Positions 55,145-63,996 of a DNA stretch of 64,000 nucleotides are shown piece by piece (within the stretch, counting starts at the first letter, position 1; each line of letters opens with the position of its first letter). The notes under the pieces were generated by a model, which saw only the letters and a list, made by a program, of their open reading frames with translations, was not told the DNA's origin and did no database searches. The stretch comes from Flavobacterium chungbukense (GTDB taxonomy: Bacteria > Bacteroidota > Bacteroidia > Flavobacteriales > Flavobacteriaceae). The DNA lies in assembly GCF_020805785.1 (NCBI RefSeq), contig NZ_JAJGZV010000001.1:868001-932000 (forward strand), given 5' to 3'. The translations under genes and the position numbers were made by a program.

Positions 55145-56239
55145 ATGAGGTTAGGAAACCAAAATAAGAAGTCGGGGAAGAATTTTTTCTATAAATATTA
55201 CAGAGTTATCGTAATTCCGGCTGTTTTTTTGGTGTACCTGTCTTCTTATTATTTTCTGAATCCCTATAGAAATTTTAAAGAAGAAAGTCTGCTCGATTTA
55301 GATCAGAGTTTTGACATCTTTATTATCCTGCTGTATTGTGCCATACTTACAGAGCTAACACTTTTTGTTGGAAGGAAATTAAACTACTACATTAGTTGGG
55401 AACAAAATCCGGTTTTTAGGGCGATAGCACAGTTTATTTGCCTAATAGCCGGTAATATGCTTCTAAACTACTTTTTTTCGTGTCTCTGGGATTATTTGTA
55501 TCCGTGTACGGCATTAGAAGAAAATGATCTGGTTACGATTTGGCAGTCAAAAATTATGGCTGCCATTATTTCGCTTTTTATAAGTGCCATTCATACCGGA
55601 ATATTTCTATTAAACAGATGGCGCTTAAATGCTATTGAAACGGCAGAATTAAAAATTAAAGCCTCTGAACTTCAAGAAGCCGTAATGCGCTCTAAACTGG
55701 AATCTTTAAAAATGCAATTAGATCCGCATTTTGTATTTAATAATTTCAGTACCCTAACGGAACTGATTTATGAAGACCAAAAAGAAGCAGCTTCATTTTT
55801 AGAAAATATAACGAGAGTCTATCGTTATATGATTTCAAATTCGAATAAAGATACCATTACTGTAAAAGAAGAAATAGAGTTTCTAAATGCTTATTTCTAT
55901 TTATTGAAGAAACGTCTTGGCGAAAAAATCGACTTACAAATTGAGATTGATTCTGCTTTATTTGCACTTCATTTACCGCCACTTACTTTGCAATTATTGG
56001 TAGAAAATGCTGTAAAACACAATACAGCAACTTTGACCAATCCGCTTACAATTACTATTTTTTCTGATTCTGGAGATATTATCGTTCGTAATAAACTGCA
56101 GCAAACCGCTGGAAAGAGTTTGGTTTCAACAGGAATCGGAAATAAAAATATTGAATTCCGTTATAAAATTTTATCTGAAAAAATGCCGGTTTTTAGTGAA
56201 TCAAACGGCTATTATGAGGTGCGTCTGCCATTAATTTAG
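55145..56239 (+). CDS. LytS-type sensor histidine kinase
   Basis: A 364-residue membrane sensor kinase. Four membrane helices are apparent (about 20-38, 57-75, 95-115 and 137-155), with little extracytoplasmic sequence, followed by a coiled linker. The His_kinase domain has phospho-acceptor His195 in QLDPHFVFN. A compact ATP-binding domain follows (PLTLQLLVENAVKHN, GIGNKNIEFR). The gene ends 5 bp before its LytTR partner and begins 34 bp after fabH. The signal is unknown; the lack of a sensor domain suggests membrane or small-molecule sensing. Confidence 0.93.
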   Translation: MRLGNQNKKSGKNFFYKYYRVIVIPAVFLVYLSSYYFLNPYRNFKEESLLDLDQSFDIFIILLYCAILTELTLFVGRKLNYYISWEQNPVFRAIAQFICLIAGNMLLNYFFSCLWDYLYPCTALEENDLVTIWQSKIMAAIISLFISAIHTGIFLLNRWRLNAIETAELKIKASELQEAVMRSKLESLKMQLDPHFVFNNFSTLTELIYEDQKEAASFLENITRVYRYMISNSNKDTITVKEEIEFLNAYFYLLKKRLGEKIDLQIEIDSALFALHLPPLTLQLLVENAVKHNTATLTNPLTITIFSDSGDIIVRNKLQQTAGKSLVSTGIGNKNIEFRYKILSEKMPVFSESNGYYEVRLPLI

Positions 56240-56244
56240 AAGTT

Positions 56245-57000
56245 ATGAAAATTTTAATTGTAGAAGATGAAAGTATTAATGCCAGCCGATTAAAAAGACT
56301 GTTGGAAGAACTAGAGCCTAATTGTGAAATTTTAGGTATTATAGATACCGTTGTAGATACAGTGGCGTGGTTAAAATCTAATTCTGCTCCAGATTTAATT
56401 ACCATGGATATTCGTTTAGCAGACGGATTAAGTTTTGCTATTTTTGATGAAATGGAAATCACTTGTCCTGTTATTTTTACAACGGCTTACGATGAATACG
56501 CCATTAGAGCTTTTAAGGTAAACAGTATCGATTACTTGATGAAACCAATCGAAAAAAACGAATTAGAACATGCCTTAACAAAATTCAAATCATTAAATAA
56601 AAACGAAACTAATTATTCTAATATTACTGGAATTCTAAAAGAACTTATTCAAAAACCAGTATTTAGAATGCGCTTTTTAGTGACCTATCGTGACGGTTAC
56701 AAAAGTGTAGATGTTTCAGATATTGATTTTATTTATTCGGAGTTTAAAACTAGTAATTTGTTTCTCAAATCTGGTGTAATTATTTCGATTCCGCAAACAA
56801 TGGAAGAGTTGGAACAAGAATTAGATCCAAATATCTTTTTTCGCGCCAACCGTCAGTTTTTTATTCGCGCGGAAAGTATCAAATCAATTGCGAACTACTT
56901 TAACGCAAAATTGAAAATCCAATTAAAACTCGATCCCGAACGCGAAGTGATTATCAGCAGAGAGAAAACGCCATTGTTTAAACAGTGGATGGATCGCTAG
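56245..57000 (+). CDS. LytTR-family response regulator
   Basis: A 251-residue regulator with an N-terminal receiver and C-terminal LytTR DNA-binding domain. The receiver has the acidic pair in VEDES, phospho-acceptor Asp55 in ITMDIRLADG, TTAYDEYAIRAF and Lys100 in DYLMKPIEK. The LytTR domain (about 148-250) shows IDFIYSEFKTSNLFL and FFRANRQFFIRAESI. It is paired with the kinase immediately upstream. A 21-bp-spaced direct repeat at 57289-57320, upstream of the RND operon, has the form of a LytTR binding site, so efflux is the likely output. Confidence 0.94.
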   Translation: MKILIVEDESINASRLKRLLEELEPNCEILGIIDTVVDTVAWLKSNSAPDLITMDIRLADGLSFAIFDEMEITCPVIFTTAYDEYAIRAFKVNSIDYLMKPIEKNELEHALTKFKSLNKNETNYSNITGILKELIQKPVFRMRFLVTYRDGYKSVDVSDIDFIYSEFKTSNLFLKSGVIISIPQTMEELEQELDPNIFFRANRQFFIRAESIKSIANYFNAKLKIQLKLDPEREVIISREKTPLFKQWMDR

Positions 57001-57013
57001 CTAGGAAGGAACT

Positions 57014-57267
57014 AAGGTTCTGAGATGCTGAGGTTCTAAGTTTTTTTGCCACGAATTGCACTAATTTCGCTAATTTCCTTTTTGAAGTTACGATGTTTTA
57101 CTCTCATTTTTGTCTTATATCATTCTTGATCATAAAAATTCGAGAAATCATATCGCCAGTTTTATACAAGAATTTTAATTATCTAAGATTCATGAATTGC
57201 TTCGCCTGTTCGCTATTGCTCGTATCGTGGCGAAAAAAAACTTAGAACCTCAGCATCTCAGAACCTT
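57014..57267. repeat. Large inverted-repeat element (MITE-like)
   Basis: A 27-bp arm at 57014-57040, starting AAGGTTCTGAGATGCTGAGG, is matched perfectly at 57241-57267. The arms extend imperfectly through a T7/A8 run and GCCACGA (57041-57054) against TCGTGGC (57225-57231). About 170 bp lie inside and contain no coding sequence. Similar terminal words are seen between genes in other Flavobacterium genomes, as I recall. It fills most of the 389-bp gap. Confidence 0.8.
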
Positions 57268-57288
57268 AGAACCTTAAAAAGAAAACCC

Positions 57289-57320
57289 TCCGTTTCGGTG
57301 TCAAAAAATGCCGTTTGGGT
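57289..57320 (+). promoter_or_regulatory. LytTR-like direct repeat upstream of the RND operon
   Basis: CCGTTTCGGT (57290-57299) and CCGTTTGGGT (57311-57320) match at nine of ten positions with a 21-bp period. LytTR regulators bind two GTT-centred 9-bp half-sites separated by 12-13 bp, which is the layout here. The site lies about 12 bp upstream of the putative -33 element, a suitable place for an activator. Confidence 0.55.
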
Positions 57321-57331
57321 AACTTTCTTCC

Positions 57332-57361
57332 TTGAAAATGCTGTTTTCAGCTGTTATTTTG
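57332..57361 (+). promoter_or_regulatory. Candidate promoter of the RND efflux operon
   Basis: TTG at 57332-57334, a 20-bp spacer and TATTTTG at 57355-57361 resemble the Bacteroidota promoter, although the -7 box is one base short of TAnnTTTG. A small palindrome GCTG-tttt-CAGC lies in the spacer. The start codon is 29 bp downstream. Confidence 0.35.
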
Positions 57362-57389
57362 CTGCCAAATTTGAGGTAATTCATTTAAA

Positions 57390-58535
57390 ATGAAAAATAA
57401 AATGACAAAACAGTTTTTTAAAAATAATAAAGCAATTGATAGGATTGCAGTTTTATTAATAATCATATCACTTTCTTCATGCGGAAAGAGTGGAGATGCA
57501 CAAATGGCGCCTCCTAAACCAGAAGTTGACTTTCTTCAGACAAGTTCGACATCAGGAGATATAGAAAAAAAATATCCAGGTACTGTTGAAGGTACCGTAA
57601 ACGTTGATATAAAAGCTCAAGTATCAGGTTATCTTGAAGCTATTTATGTAAAAGAAGGAGATTATGTAAACAAAGGACAATCTCTTTTTAAAATTAAAGG
57701 CGATGTTTATGCTGAACAAGTAAACAACAGTCGTGCGGCCTACAAAAGCGCTTTGGCCAATCAGGCAAATGCTAAATTGGAGGTAGAAAAAATCAAACCT
57801 TTAGTTGATGGAAAAGTCTTTTCAGATATGCAGTTAAAAACCGCACAAGCTAATTATGAAGCTGCAACCGCACAAGTAGCACAGGCTAAAGCCGCTTTAG
57901 GATCATCTCAGTTAAATGCCGATTTCTCTTTGATTAAAGCTCCTGTAAGCGGCTATATTAGCCGTATTCCGAATCGTATCGGAAATTTAGTTACACCAAC
58001 CGATGCTGTTCCATTAACTACACTTTCTGAGATTAATAATGTCTTTGTTTATTTCTCTCTTACAGAAGCTGATTATCTTGCTTTCTCAAAAGATTCAAAA
58101 TCAGATAAGTCTGTTAGTTTAATTATGGCAGATGACAGCGAATACGATCAGAATGGAAAATTGGAAGTTGCCAGCGGAAATATAGATCGAGCAACGGGTA
58201 CAATTGCTTTAAAAGCCATTTTTCCAAATCCGAAAAAAGAATTACGTTCTGGAGGTTCTGCTCGAATTGTCTTAAACAAGAATTTGTCTTCTGTTATTAC
58301 AATTCCGATGGCAAGTGTAAAAGACATTCAAGATAAATTTTTTGTTTTTGTTTTAAAAGAAGGCAACAAAGTAGGGATGGTTCCAATTGAAATTGCTGGA
58401 AATGCAGGAACCAATTATTTTGTAAAATCTGGTTTGAAATCGGGTGACAAAGTAGCGCTTAATTCTATCGATGTACTTTATGATAGTATGGAAGTTGTTC
58501 CAAAAACTGCTGCTAAAAATCTAAGCAGCAAATAA
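57390..58535 (+). CDS. RND efflux periplasmic adaptor (membrane fusion protein), lipoprotein
   Basis: A 381-residue MFP-family adaptor that bridges the inner-membrane pump and outer-membrane channel. The lipobox ISLSSC (Cys31) indicates lipid attachment. The lipoyl half-motifs are visible: VDIKAQVSGYLEAIYVKEGD and SLIKAPVSGYISRIPNRIGN, flanking an alpha-helical hairpin (about 105-165), then beta-barrel and membrane-proximal domains. An alternative start is the ATG at 57402. First gene of a three-gene operon that follows the LytS/LytTR pair. Confidence 0.93.
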   Translation: MKNKMTKQFFKNNKAIDRIAVLLIIISLSSCGKSGDAQMAPPKPEVDFLQTSSTSGDIEKKYPGTVEGTVNVDIKAQVSGYLEAIYVKEGDYVNKGQSLFKIKGDVYAEQVNNSRAAYKSALANQANAKLEVEKIKPLVDGKVFSDMQLKTAQANYEAATAQVAQAKAALGSSQLNADFSLIKAPVSGYISRIPNRIGNLVTPTDAVPLTTLSEINNVFVYFSLTEADYLAFSKDSKSDKSVSLIMADDSEYDQNGKLEVASGNIDRATGTIALKAIFPNPKKELRSGGSARIVLNKNLSSVITIPMASVKDIQDKFFVFVLKEGNKVGMVPIEIAGNAGTNYFVKSGLKSGDKVALNSIDVLYDSMEVVPKTAAKNLSSK

Positions 58536-58569
58536 TTCTTTTGATTTAATATAAAAAATAACATTTTCC

Positions 58570-61500
58570 ATGTTAAAGAAAATAATAGACAGGCCAGTAT
58601 TGGCCACAGTCATTTCCATTGTATTGGGTATATTGGGTATCATTGGACTTACCCGATTATCTGTAACAAGATTCCCAGATATTTCTCCTCCAACTGTTAT
58701 GGTAAGCGGTTCTTATCCGGGAGGAAATAGTGAAACCGTTATTCGTTCGGTAGTAACGCCTTTAGAAGAGCAGATTAACGGAGTTGAAAATATGCAGTAC
58801 ATTAAATCTACTGCAAGTAATGACGGATCTTTTTCGATTAGTGTCATTTTTAAACAAGGGGTAGATCCAGATCAGGCCGCTGTAAACGTGCAGAACAGAG
58901 TACAGCAGGCAACTCCAAAATTACCGCAAGAAGTAGTCCGCATGGGACTTACAACTTCGAAGCAACAAAACAGTATGATTGTTATTTTCAACTTGTATAC
59001 AGATGACAATAACAAATATGATGAATTGTTTCTGCAGAATTATGCAAATATAAATCTTGTACCTCAAATGAAACGTGTTCCAGGAGTTGGACAAGTTCAG
59101 ATTTTTGGACAGAAAGATTATTCCATGCGAATTTGGTTGGATCCGCGTAAAATGGCAAATGCTGGTTTAGTACCTTCAGATGTTACGCAGGCAATTGCGG
59201 AACAGAGTTTAGAATCAGCTCCAGGAAAATTGGGAGAAGAATCAAAAGCGGCTTTAGAATATGTAATTCGTTACAAAGGAAAAAAGAACAAGCCGGAACA
59301 GTATGAAAATATTGTAGTTAAAAATAACGGAAGTAACGTTTTAAGATTGAAAGATGTTGCACGAGTTGAGTTCGGTTCTATTTCATACAGCGGGGATAAC
59401 AAATCGAATAGTAAAAATGCGGTTACGATGGCAATTTTACAAACTTCGGGTTCTAATGCAAACGATATTGAAATCGGGATTAATAAAGAAGTCGAAAGAT
59501 TGTCAAAATCTTTTCCTCCTGGAATTAAGTATGTGAACGTAATGAGCACCAAAGAGCGTTTGGATGAAGCAACGGGACAAGTAAAATCGACTTTATTCGA
59601 AGCCTTTATATTGGTGTTTATCGTAGTATTTATTTTCCTTCAGGATATTCGATCAACGATTATTCCGGCAATTGCAGTTCCAGTGGCAATTGTAGGAACG
59701 TTTTTCTTTCTGCTGGTTTTCGGATTTACCGTCAATATTCTAACTCTTTTTGCTTTGGTACTAGCAATTGGAATTGTGGTCGATGACGCAATTGTCGTTG
59801 TGGAAGCAGTTCACAGTAAAATGGAAGAAGATGCAGGTATTTCGGCTAAAGAAGCAACACATAGTGCGATGGCAGAAATTACAGGAGCTGTAATTTCGAT
59901 TACTTTGGTAATGTCGGCTGTATTTATTCCGATTGGTTTTATGACGGGATCTTCAGGGATTTTCTATAAACAATTTGCTTATACTTTAGCGATTGCGATT
60001 ATTATCTCGGCAGTAAATGCACTTACGTTAACTCCAGCTTTATGTGCACTTTTATTAAAGAATCATGGAGACAAACATGATAATCACAATCACAAAACAA
60101 GTTTTAAAGATCGATTTTTCGTCGGATTTAATACTAGTTTCAATAATCTTACGGGCAGATATATTAAAGGGGTTCGTTTCCTTATCGGAAGAAAATGGAT
60201 CGCTGCTGGTTTAGTGACAGGAATTACTGCAATTGCGGTTTATATGATGATGTCTACACCAAAAAGTTTTGTACCGCTTGAAGATGACGGTTTCATGGTC
60301 TACAGTTTGTCTATGCCGCCAGGAACAGCGCTTGATCGTACGACTGAAGTAGTGCAGAGAATGGAGAAAATCTTAGAAACAGAAGAAGCTATTGATGTTA
60401 ACACCAGTATTACGGGATTTAATATTTTGAGTAACAGTGCTAGTACAGCGTACGGTTTAGGATTTATCAAATTAAAACCTAAAAAAGAAAGAGGTGCTGT
60501 TAAAGATATTGACGAAATTTTGAATAGCGTTACAGCTAAATTATCTAAAATTAAAGAAGGTTCGATTATGGTATTCAGAATGCCACCTGTTGAAGGATTT
60601 GGTGTAACTAGCGGTGCCGAAATTGTTTTACAGGACAGAATGGCTAGAAGCCCAGAAGCTTTAAAAGCTATGTCTGATAAAGTAATCGGACAGATTATGC
60701 AGCAGCCTGGAGTTCAATATGCATATACGACTTTTAGAGCCGATTATCCGCAATTGGAATTGGAAGTTGATGAAGATAAAGCCCGACAGATGGGCGTAAA
60801 TATCAAAGAACTATTAGGAAACATTCAGACTTATTTTGCAGGAGATCAATCATCGGATTTTACCCGATTTGGTAAATTCTACAGAGTGAATGTAAAAGCC
60901 GATGGTATTTTTAGAATGGATGAAGATGCTTTTAATGAAATTTTTGTTAGAAACGCAGATATGCAGATGGTTCCTGTAAAATCGATTGTAAAATTTCATA
61001 AAGTGTACGGGCCGGAATCGGTAAACCGCTATAATTTGTATAATTCTGTAAATATTACAGCAATGGCATTGCCAGGTTATAGTAACGGTCAGATTATGGG
61101 GAATTTAGAAAAGGTTTTAGATCAACTTCCATCTGATTACAGTTACGAATGGACAGGTTTAAGTCTTGAGGAAAAAGCAGGAGGAAGCCAGACAATTGCC
61201 ATTTTTGGGTTGTGTCTTTTGTTTGTATTCTTCCTGCTTGCTGCTCAATACGAAAGTTATTTACTGCCACTTGCTGTATTGCTTTCTATCCCTACAGGAA
61301 TTTTAGGAGCTTTTGCAGGGATTAAAGCAGTTGGCTTAGACAATAATATTTACGTTCAAGTGGGGTTAATTATGCTCGTTGGACTTTTGGCTAAAAATGC
61401 CATTTTGATTGTTGAGTTTGCTTTACAGAGACGTCTTGCCGGATTAAGCATAATCGAGGCCGCAATTGAAGGAGCAAGATCAAGATTACGTCCGATTATC

Positions 61501-61725
61501 ATGACTTCGCTAGCTTTTATTGTAGGGATGATTCCATTGATGTTTGCCTCTGGAGGAACTGCAGTTGGAAACCGATCAATTAGTGTGAGTGCCGCAGTCG
61601 GAATGTTTAGCGGTGTTGTACTGGGAATTTTTGTGATTCCGTTGCTTTTCATTGTATTTCAATATTTACAAGAAAAAGTGTCAGGGAAAAAGATTGCAGT
61701 ACAAGTTCAAACCATAAAAGAATAA
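58570..61725 (+). CDS. RND-family efflux pump (AcrB/HAE1 type)
   Basis: A 1051-residue proton-driven inner-membrane multidrug pump. Twelve membrane helices are expected in the AcrB pattern, with two large periplasmic loops. The N-terminus has the AcrB-like RPVLATVISIVLGILGIIGL, and the proton-relay aspartates Asp405-Asp406 lie in GIVVDDAIVVVE. Further motifs are RLRPIIMTSLAFIVGMIPL and GLLAKNAILIVEFA. It begins 34 bp after the adaptor and ends 2 bp before the channel gene. Typical substrates are lipophilic toxins, bile acids or dyes; specificity is not visible. It is full length. Confidence 0.95.
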   Translation: MLKKIIDRPVLATVISIVLGILGIIGLTRLSVTRFPDISPPTVMVSGSYPGGNSETVIRSVVTPLEEQINGVENMQYIKSTASNDGSFSISVIFKQGVDPDQAAVNVQNRVQQATPKLPQEVVRMGLTTSKQQNSMIVIFNLYTDDNNKYDELFLQNYANINLVPQMKRVPGVGQVQIFGQKDYSMRIWLDPRKMANAGLVPSDVTQAIAEQSLESAPGKLGEESKAALEYVIRYKGKKNKPEQYENIVVKNNGSNVLRLKDVARVEFGSISYSGDNKSNSKNAVTMAILQTSGSNANDIEIGINKEVERLSKSFPPGIKYVNVMSTKERLDEATGQVKSTLFEAFILVFIVVFIFLQDIRSTIIPAIAVPVAIVGTFFFLLVFGFTVNILTLFALVLAIGIVVDDAIVVVEAVHSKMEEDAGISAKEATHSAMAEITGAVISITLVMSAVFIPIGFMTGSSGIFYKQFAYTLAIAIIISAVNALTLTPALCALLLKNHGDKHDNHNHKTSFKDRFFVGFNTSFNNLTGRYIKGVRFLIGRKWIAAGLVTGITAIAVYMMMSTPKSFVPLEDDGFMVYSLSMPPGTALDRTTEVVQRMEKILETEEAIDVNTSITGFNILSNSASTAYGLGFIKLKPKKERGAVKDIDEILNSVTAKLSKIKEGSIMVFRMPPVEGFGVTSGAEIVLQDRMARSPEALKAMSDKVIGQIMQQPGVQYAYTTFRADYPQLELEVDEDKARQMGVNIKELLGNIQTYFAGDQSSDFTRFGKFYRVNVKADGIFRMDEDAFNEIFVRNADMQMVPVKSIVKFHKVYGPESVNRYNLYNSVNITAMALPGYSNGQIMGNLEKVLDQLPSDYSYEWTGLSLEEKAGGSQTIAIFGLCLLFVFFLLAAQYESYLLPLAVLLSIPTGILGAFAGIKAVGLDNNIYVQVGLIMLVGLLAKNAILIVEFALQRRLAGLSIIEAAIEGARSRLRPIIMTSLAFIVGMIPLMFASGGTAVGNRSISVSAAVGMFSGVVLGIFVIPLLFIVFQYLQEKVSGKKIAVQVQTIKE

Positions 61726-61727
61726 TA

Positions 61728-63137
61728 ATGAAAACACTATATAAAATCGGAATTGTTTTACTTACCGGAACAATCATGACTTCTTGTGTGGTAGGAAAAA
61801 AATATACGCGTACAGATTTAAATGTTCCAGAAAAATACCGCGAAGAGATTGTGGTAACTGGAGATACGATTTTGCTTCCATGGAAAAACTATTATAAAGA
61901 TCCTTTGTTGGTTAATTTGATTGAAAAAGCCCTCGTTAAAAATAACGAGGTGCTTATTGCAATGAAAAGTATGGAACAGCTTGATCTTTCTTATAAACAA
62001 GCCAAGCTGTCCTTACTTCCAACACTAGATTTTGATGCAGGTGCTAGTCGTTCTTATCAATCTAAAAACTCTTTAAACGGATCATTAAGTGCTCAGTTTA
62101 TTGGTAAAGATTATATGGACGATTACAATGCCAATCTTCGTTTGGCTTGGGAAGTTGATATTTGGGGAAAAGCTGCGATGCAGAAACGAGATGCCAAAGC
62201 AGCATATTTTGCTCAAAAAGAAAACCTTTCGGCTTTAAAAACTCGTATAATTGTTCAGGTTGCGCAAGCTTATTACAATCTTCTTGGTTTAGATGAACAG
62301 CTTAAAATTGCAGAGAAAAATATTGAGTTAAGTAACAATACCTTAAGTATGATGCGTTTGCAGTACAATTCTGGTTCTGTTAGTTCATTAGCCGTAAATC
62401 AAACTGAAGCTCAGAAAAAAACAGCTGAATTATTAGTGCCTTTAGCAAAAGCGAATATTGCTGTTCAAGAAAATGCTTTACAGATTTTATGCGGAGAATA
62501 TCCAGATAAAATTGAAAGAGCGGGTAATATTGACGCAGCAGAAGTTGCGGTACTATTTCCTGACGGAGTTCCTGTTTCACTTTTGAGCAGAAGACCAGAC
62601 GTAAAAGCTAGTGAATATGCAGTGATGTCAGCAAACGCCAAAACGAGTTTAGCAAAAGCAACCATGTATCCCACTTTAAGTTTAAGTCCGTCAATTGGTG
62701 TAAATTCATTTGAGTTTGATAACTGGTTTAATTTTCCAGGTTCTGTTACTAAGACTATTGCGGCCAATTTAGCACAGCCGATTTTCAGAAAAAAAGCGTT
62801 AAGAACGTCGTATGAAGTCGCTGTATTAGAACAAGAAAAAGCAGTTGTACAATTTAAACAGTCTTTTATTACTGCTGTAGGAGAAGTTAATGATGCCATG
62901 TCAAGATTGAAATATGCCGATGAACGTATTTTACTCGCAAAAGAAAAAGCCCAGTCTTTAGACAAAGCGACTTCTGACGCTTCTTTGCTGTATAAAAGCG
63001 GAATGGCAAATTACCTAGAAGTTATAACTGCTCAAAACAGTTCACTTCAAAATGATTTAGATGTTGTAACTATAAAATTAGAAAAGCTAAATGCAGCCAT
63101 TAACCTCTATCGCGCTTTAGGAGGAGGAGTAGAATAG
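61728..63137 (+). CDS. TolC/NodT-type outer-membrane efflux channel, lipoprotein
   Basis: A 469-residue outer-membrane factor that completes the tripartite pump. The lipobox IMTSC (Cys20) is followed by VVGKKYTRTDLNVPEKYRE, typical of the NodT subfamily. Two internally repeated OEP domains are seen: the first with WEVDIWGKAAMQKRDAKAAY, and the second with RRPDVKASEYAVMSANAKT and NFPGSVTKTIAANLAQPIF. Each folds as beta-strands plus long periplasmic helices. It starts 2 bp after the pump gene, and a terminator follows. Confidence 0.94.
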   Translation: MKTLYKIGIVLLTGTIMTSCVVGKKYTRTDLNVPEKYREEIVVTGDTILLPWKNYYKDPLLVNLIEKALVKNNEVLIAMKSMEQLDLSYKQAKLSLLPTLDFDAGASRSYQSKNSLNGSLSAQFIGKDYMDDYNANLRLAWEVDIWGKAAMQKRDAKAAYFAQKENLSALKTRIIVQVAQAYYNLLGLDEQLKIAEKNIELSNNTLSMMRLQYNSGSVSSLAVNQTEAQKKTAELLVPLAKANIAVQENALQILCGEYPDKIERAGNIDAAEVAVLFPDGVPVSLLSRRPDVKASEYAVMSANAKTSLAKATMYPTLSLSPSIGVNSFEFDNWFNFPGSVTKTIAANLAQPIFRKKALRTSYEVAVLEQEKAVVQFKQSFITAVGEVNDAMSRLKYADERILLAKEKAQSLDKATSDASLLYKSGMANYLEVITAQNSSLQNDLDVVTIKLEKLNAAINLYRALGGGVE

Positions 63138-63147
63138 TTTTTTTTAT

Positions 63148-63189
63148 AAACACCATTTCTGGAAAAAATTACAGAAATGGTGTTTTTAT
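63148..63189 (+). terminator. Terminator of the RND efflux operon
   Basis: AAACACCATTTCTG (63148-63161) pairs perfectly with CAGAAATGGTGTTT (63172-63185) around a 10-base loop and is followed by T-rich sequence. Confidence 0.92.
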
Positions 63190-63213
63190 ATTTCAGCAGA
63201 TTATTATTTAAAT

Positions 63214-63996
63214 ATGGATAAAGTTAGTTTTACACGCTTAGAACTTTATAACTTGGTTTGGAAATTTCCACTTATTCAAATAGCAAAGCACTACGAAATT
63301 TCGACTATGGGAATAAAGAACGCTTGTGATAAAATGCAGATTCCTTTACCCAATAACCGTCATTGGAATAAACTGGAATACAAAAGATCGGAAAGACCAA
63401 AACTATCAACAGAATATAATACGATCAACCAGATTTACATTCTAAAGAAAAGGTATGAAATGCAATTTCGATACACTTCAAAATCTACCCCGTTGCTTGA
63501 TTCCGTTCATCAAATAAAGAAAGAGGTAAGTGATTTGTTGATCGTTAAACAAAAGCTTGAAAATCCTTCTAAAATCGTTTATGCTACAGAAGATTATTAT
63601 AAAAATTTAAAGAAAAACGATAATGATTTTCTTGAGATTTTAAATTTAAATGTATCAAACAAAAGTGTAAACAGAGCTTTACTATTTATGGACGCTTTTA
63701 TAAAAATTTTGGAATTCCGCGGTCACCAAATGCGAAAAAACAATAACGGGTCTGACAGCATTCTTTTTACTAATGGAATAGAGATTGAAATTGATTTGAG
63801 AGAAGCATTAAAAAGAATTACTATTGAAGGGAAAAGAGAAACGTCAGAATACGTTTTTACCGGAGAATTTATACTTCGAGCTAAAAGAGAATCGATAAAA
63901 AAAGAATGGCGCGACGGAAAAGATTTATTAGAAAACAAACTGGCAATTATTTTAGCAAAATTAGAACTCATAGCAAACGAAGAAAGTTTTTTATAA
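63214..63996 (+). CDS. Uncharacterised HTH-like protein
   Basis: A 260-residue soluble protein that I cannot assign to a named family. The N-terminus reads ELYNLVWKFPLIQIAKHYEI followed by STMGIKNACDKMQIPLPNNR. This looks like a small helix-turn-helix with the pattern (L)Y..VW..P...(L/I)A..Y.IS....K.C....IP.P, which I have seen in otherwise unnamed bacterial proteins. A helical middle (about 75-150) and a mixed C-terminal part with EFRGHQMRKN, EIEIDLREALKR and KEWRDGKDLLENKLAIILAK complete it. It has no signal peptide or membrane segment. It follows a strong terminator and is probably transcribed alone. A DNA-binding role is inference. Confidence 0.7.
   Translation: MDKVSFTRLELYNLVWKFPLIQIAKHYEISTMGIKNACDKMQIPLPNNRHWNKLEYKRSERPKLSTEYNTINQIYILKKRYEMQFRYTSKSTPLLDSVHQIKKEVSDLLIVKQKLENPSKIVYATEDYYKNLKKNDNDFLEILNLNVSNKSVNRALLFMDAFIKILEFRGHQMRKNNNGSDSILFTNGIEIEIDLREALKRITIEGKRETSEYVFTGEFILRAKRESIKKEWRDGKDLLENKLAIILAKLELIANEESFL

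Noticed and set aside
62465..62965. Long antisense open frame inside the efflux channel gene
   Set aside because: It lies entirely opposite a clear TolC-family gene and shows no domain; a chance shadow.
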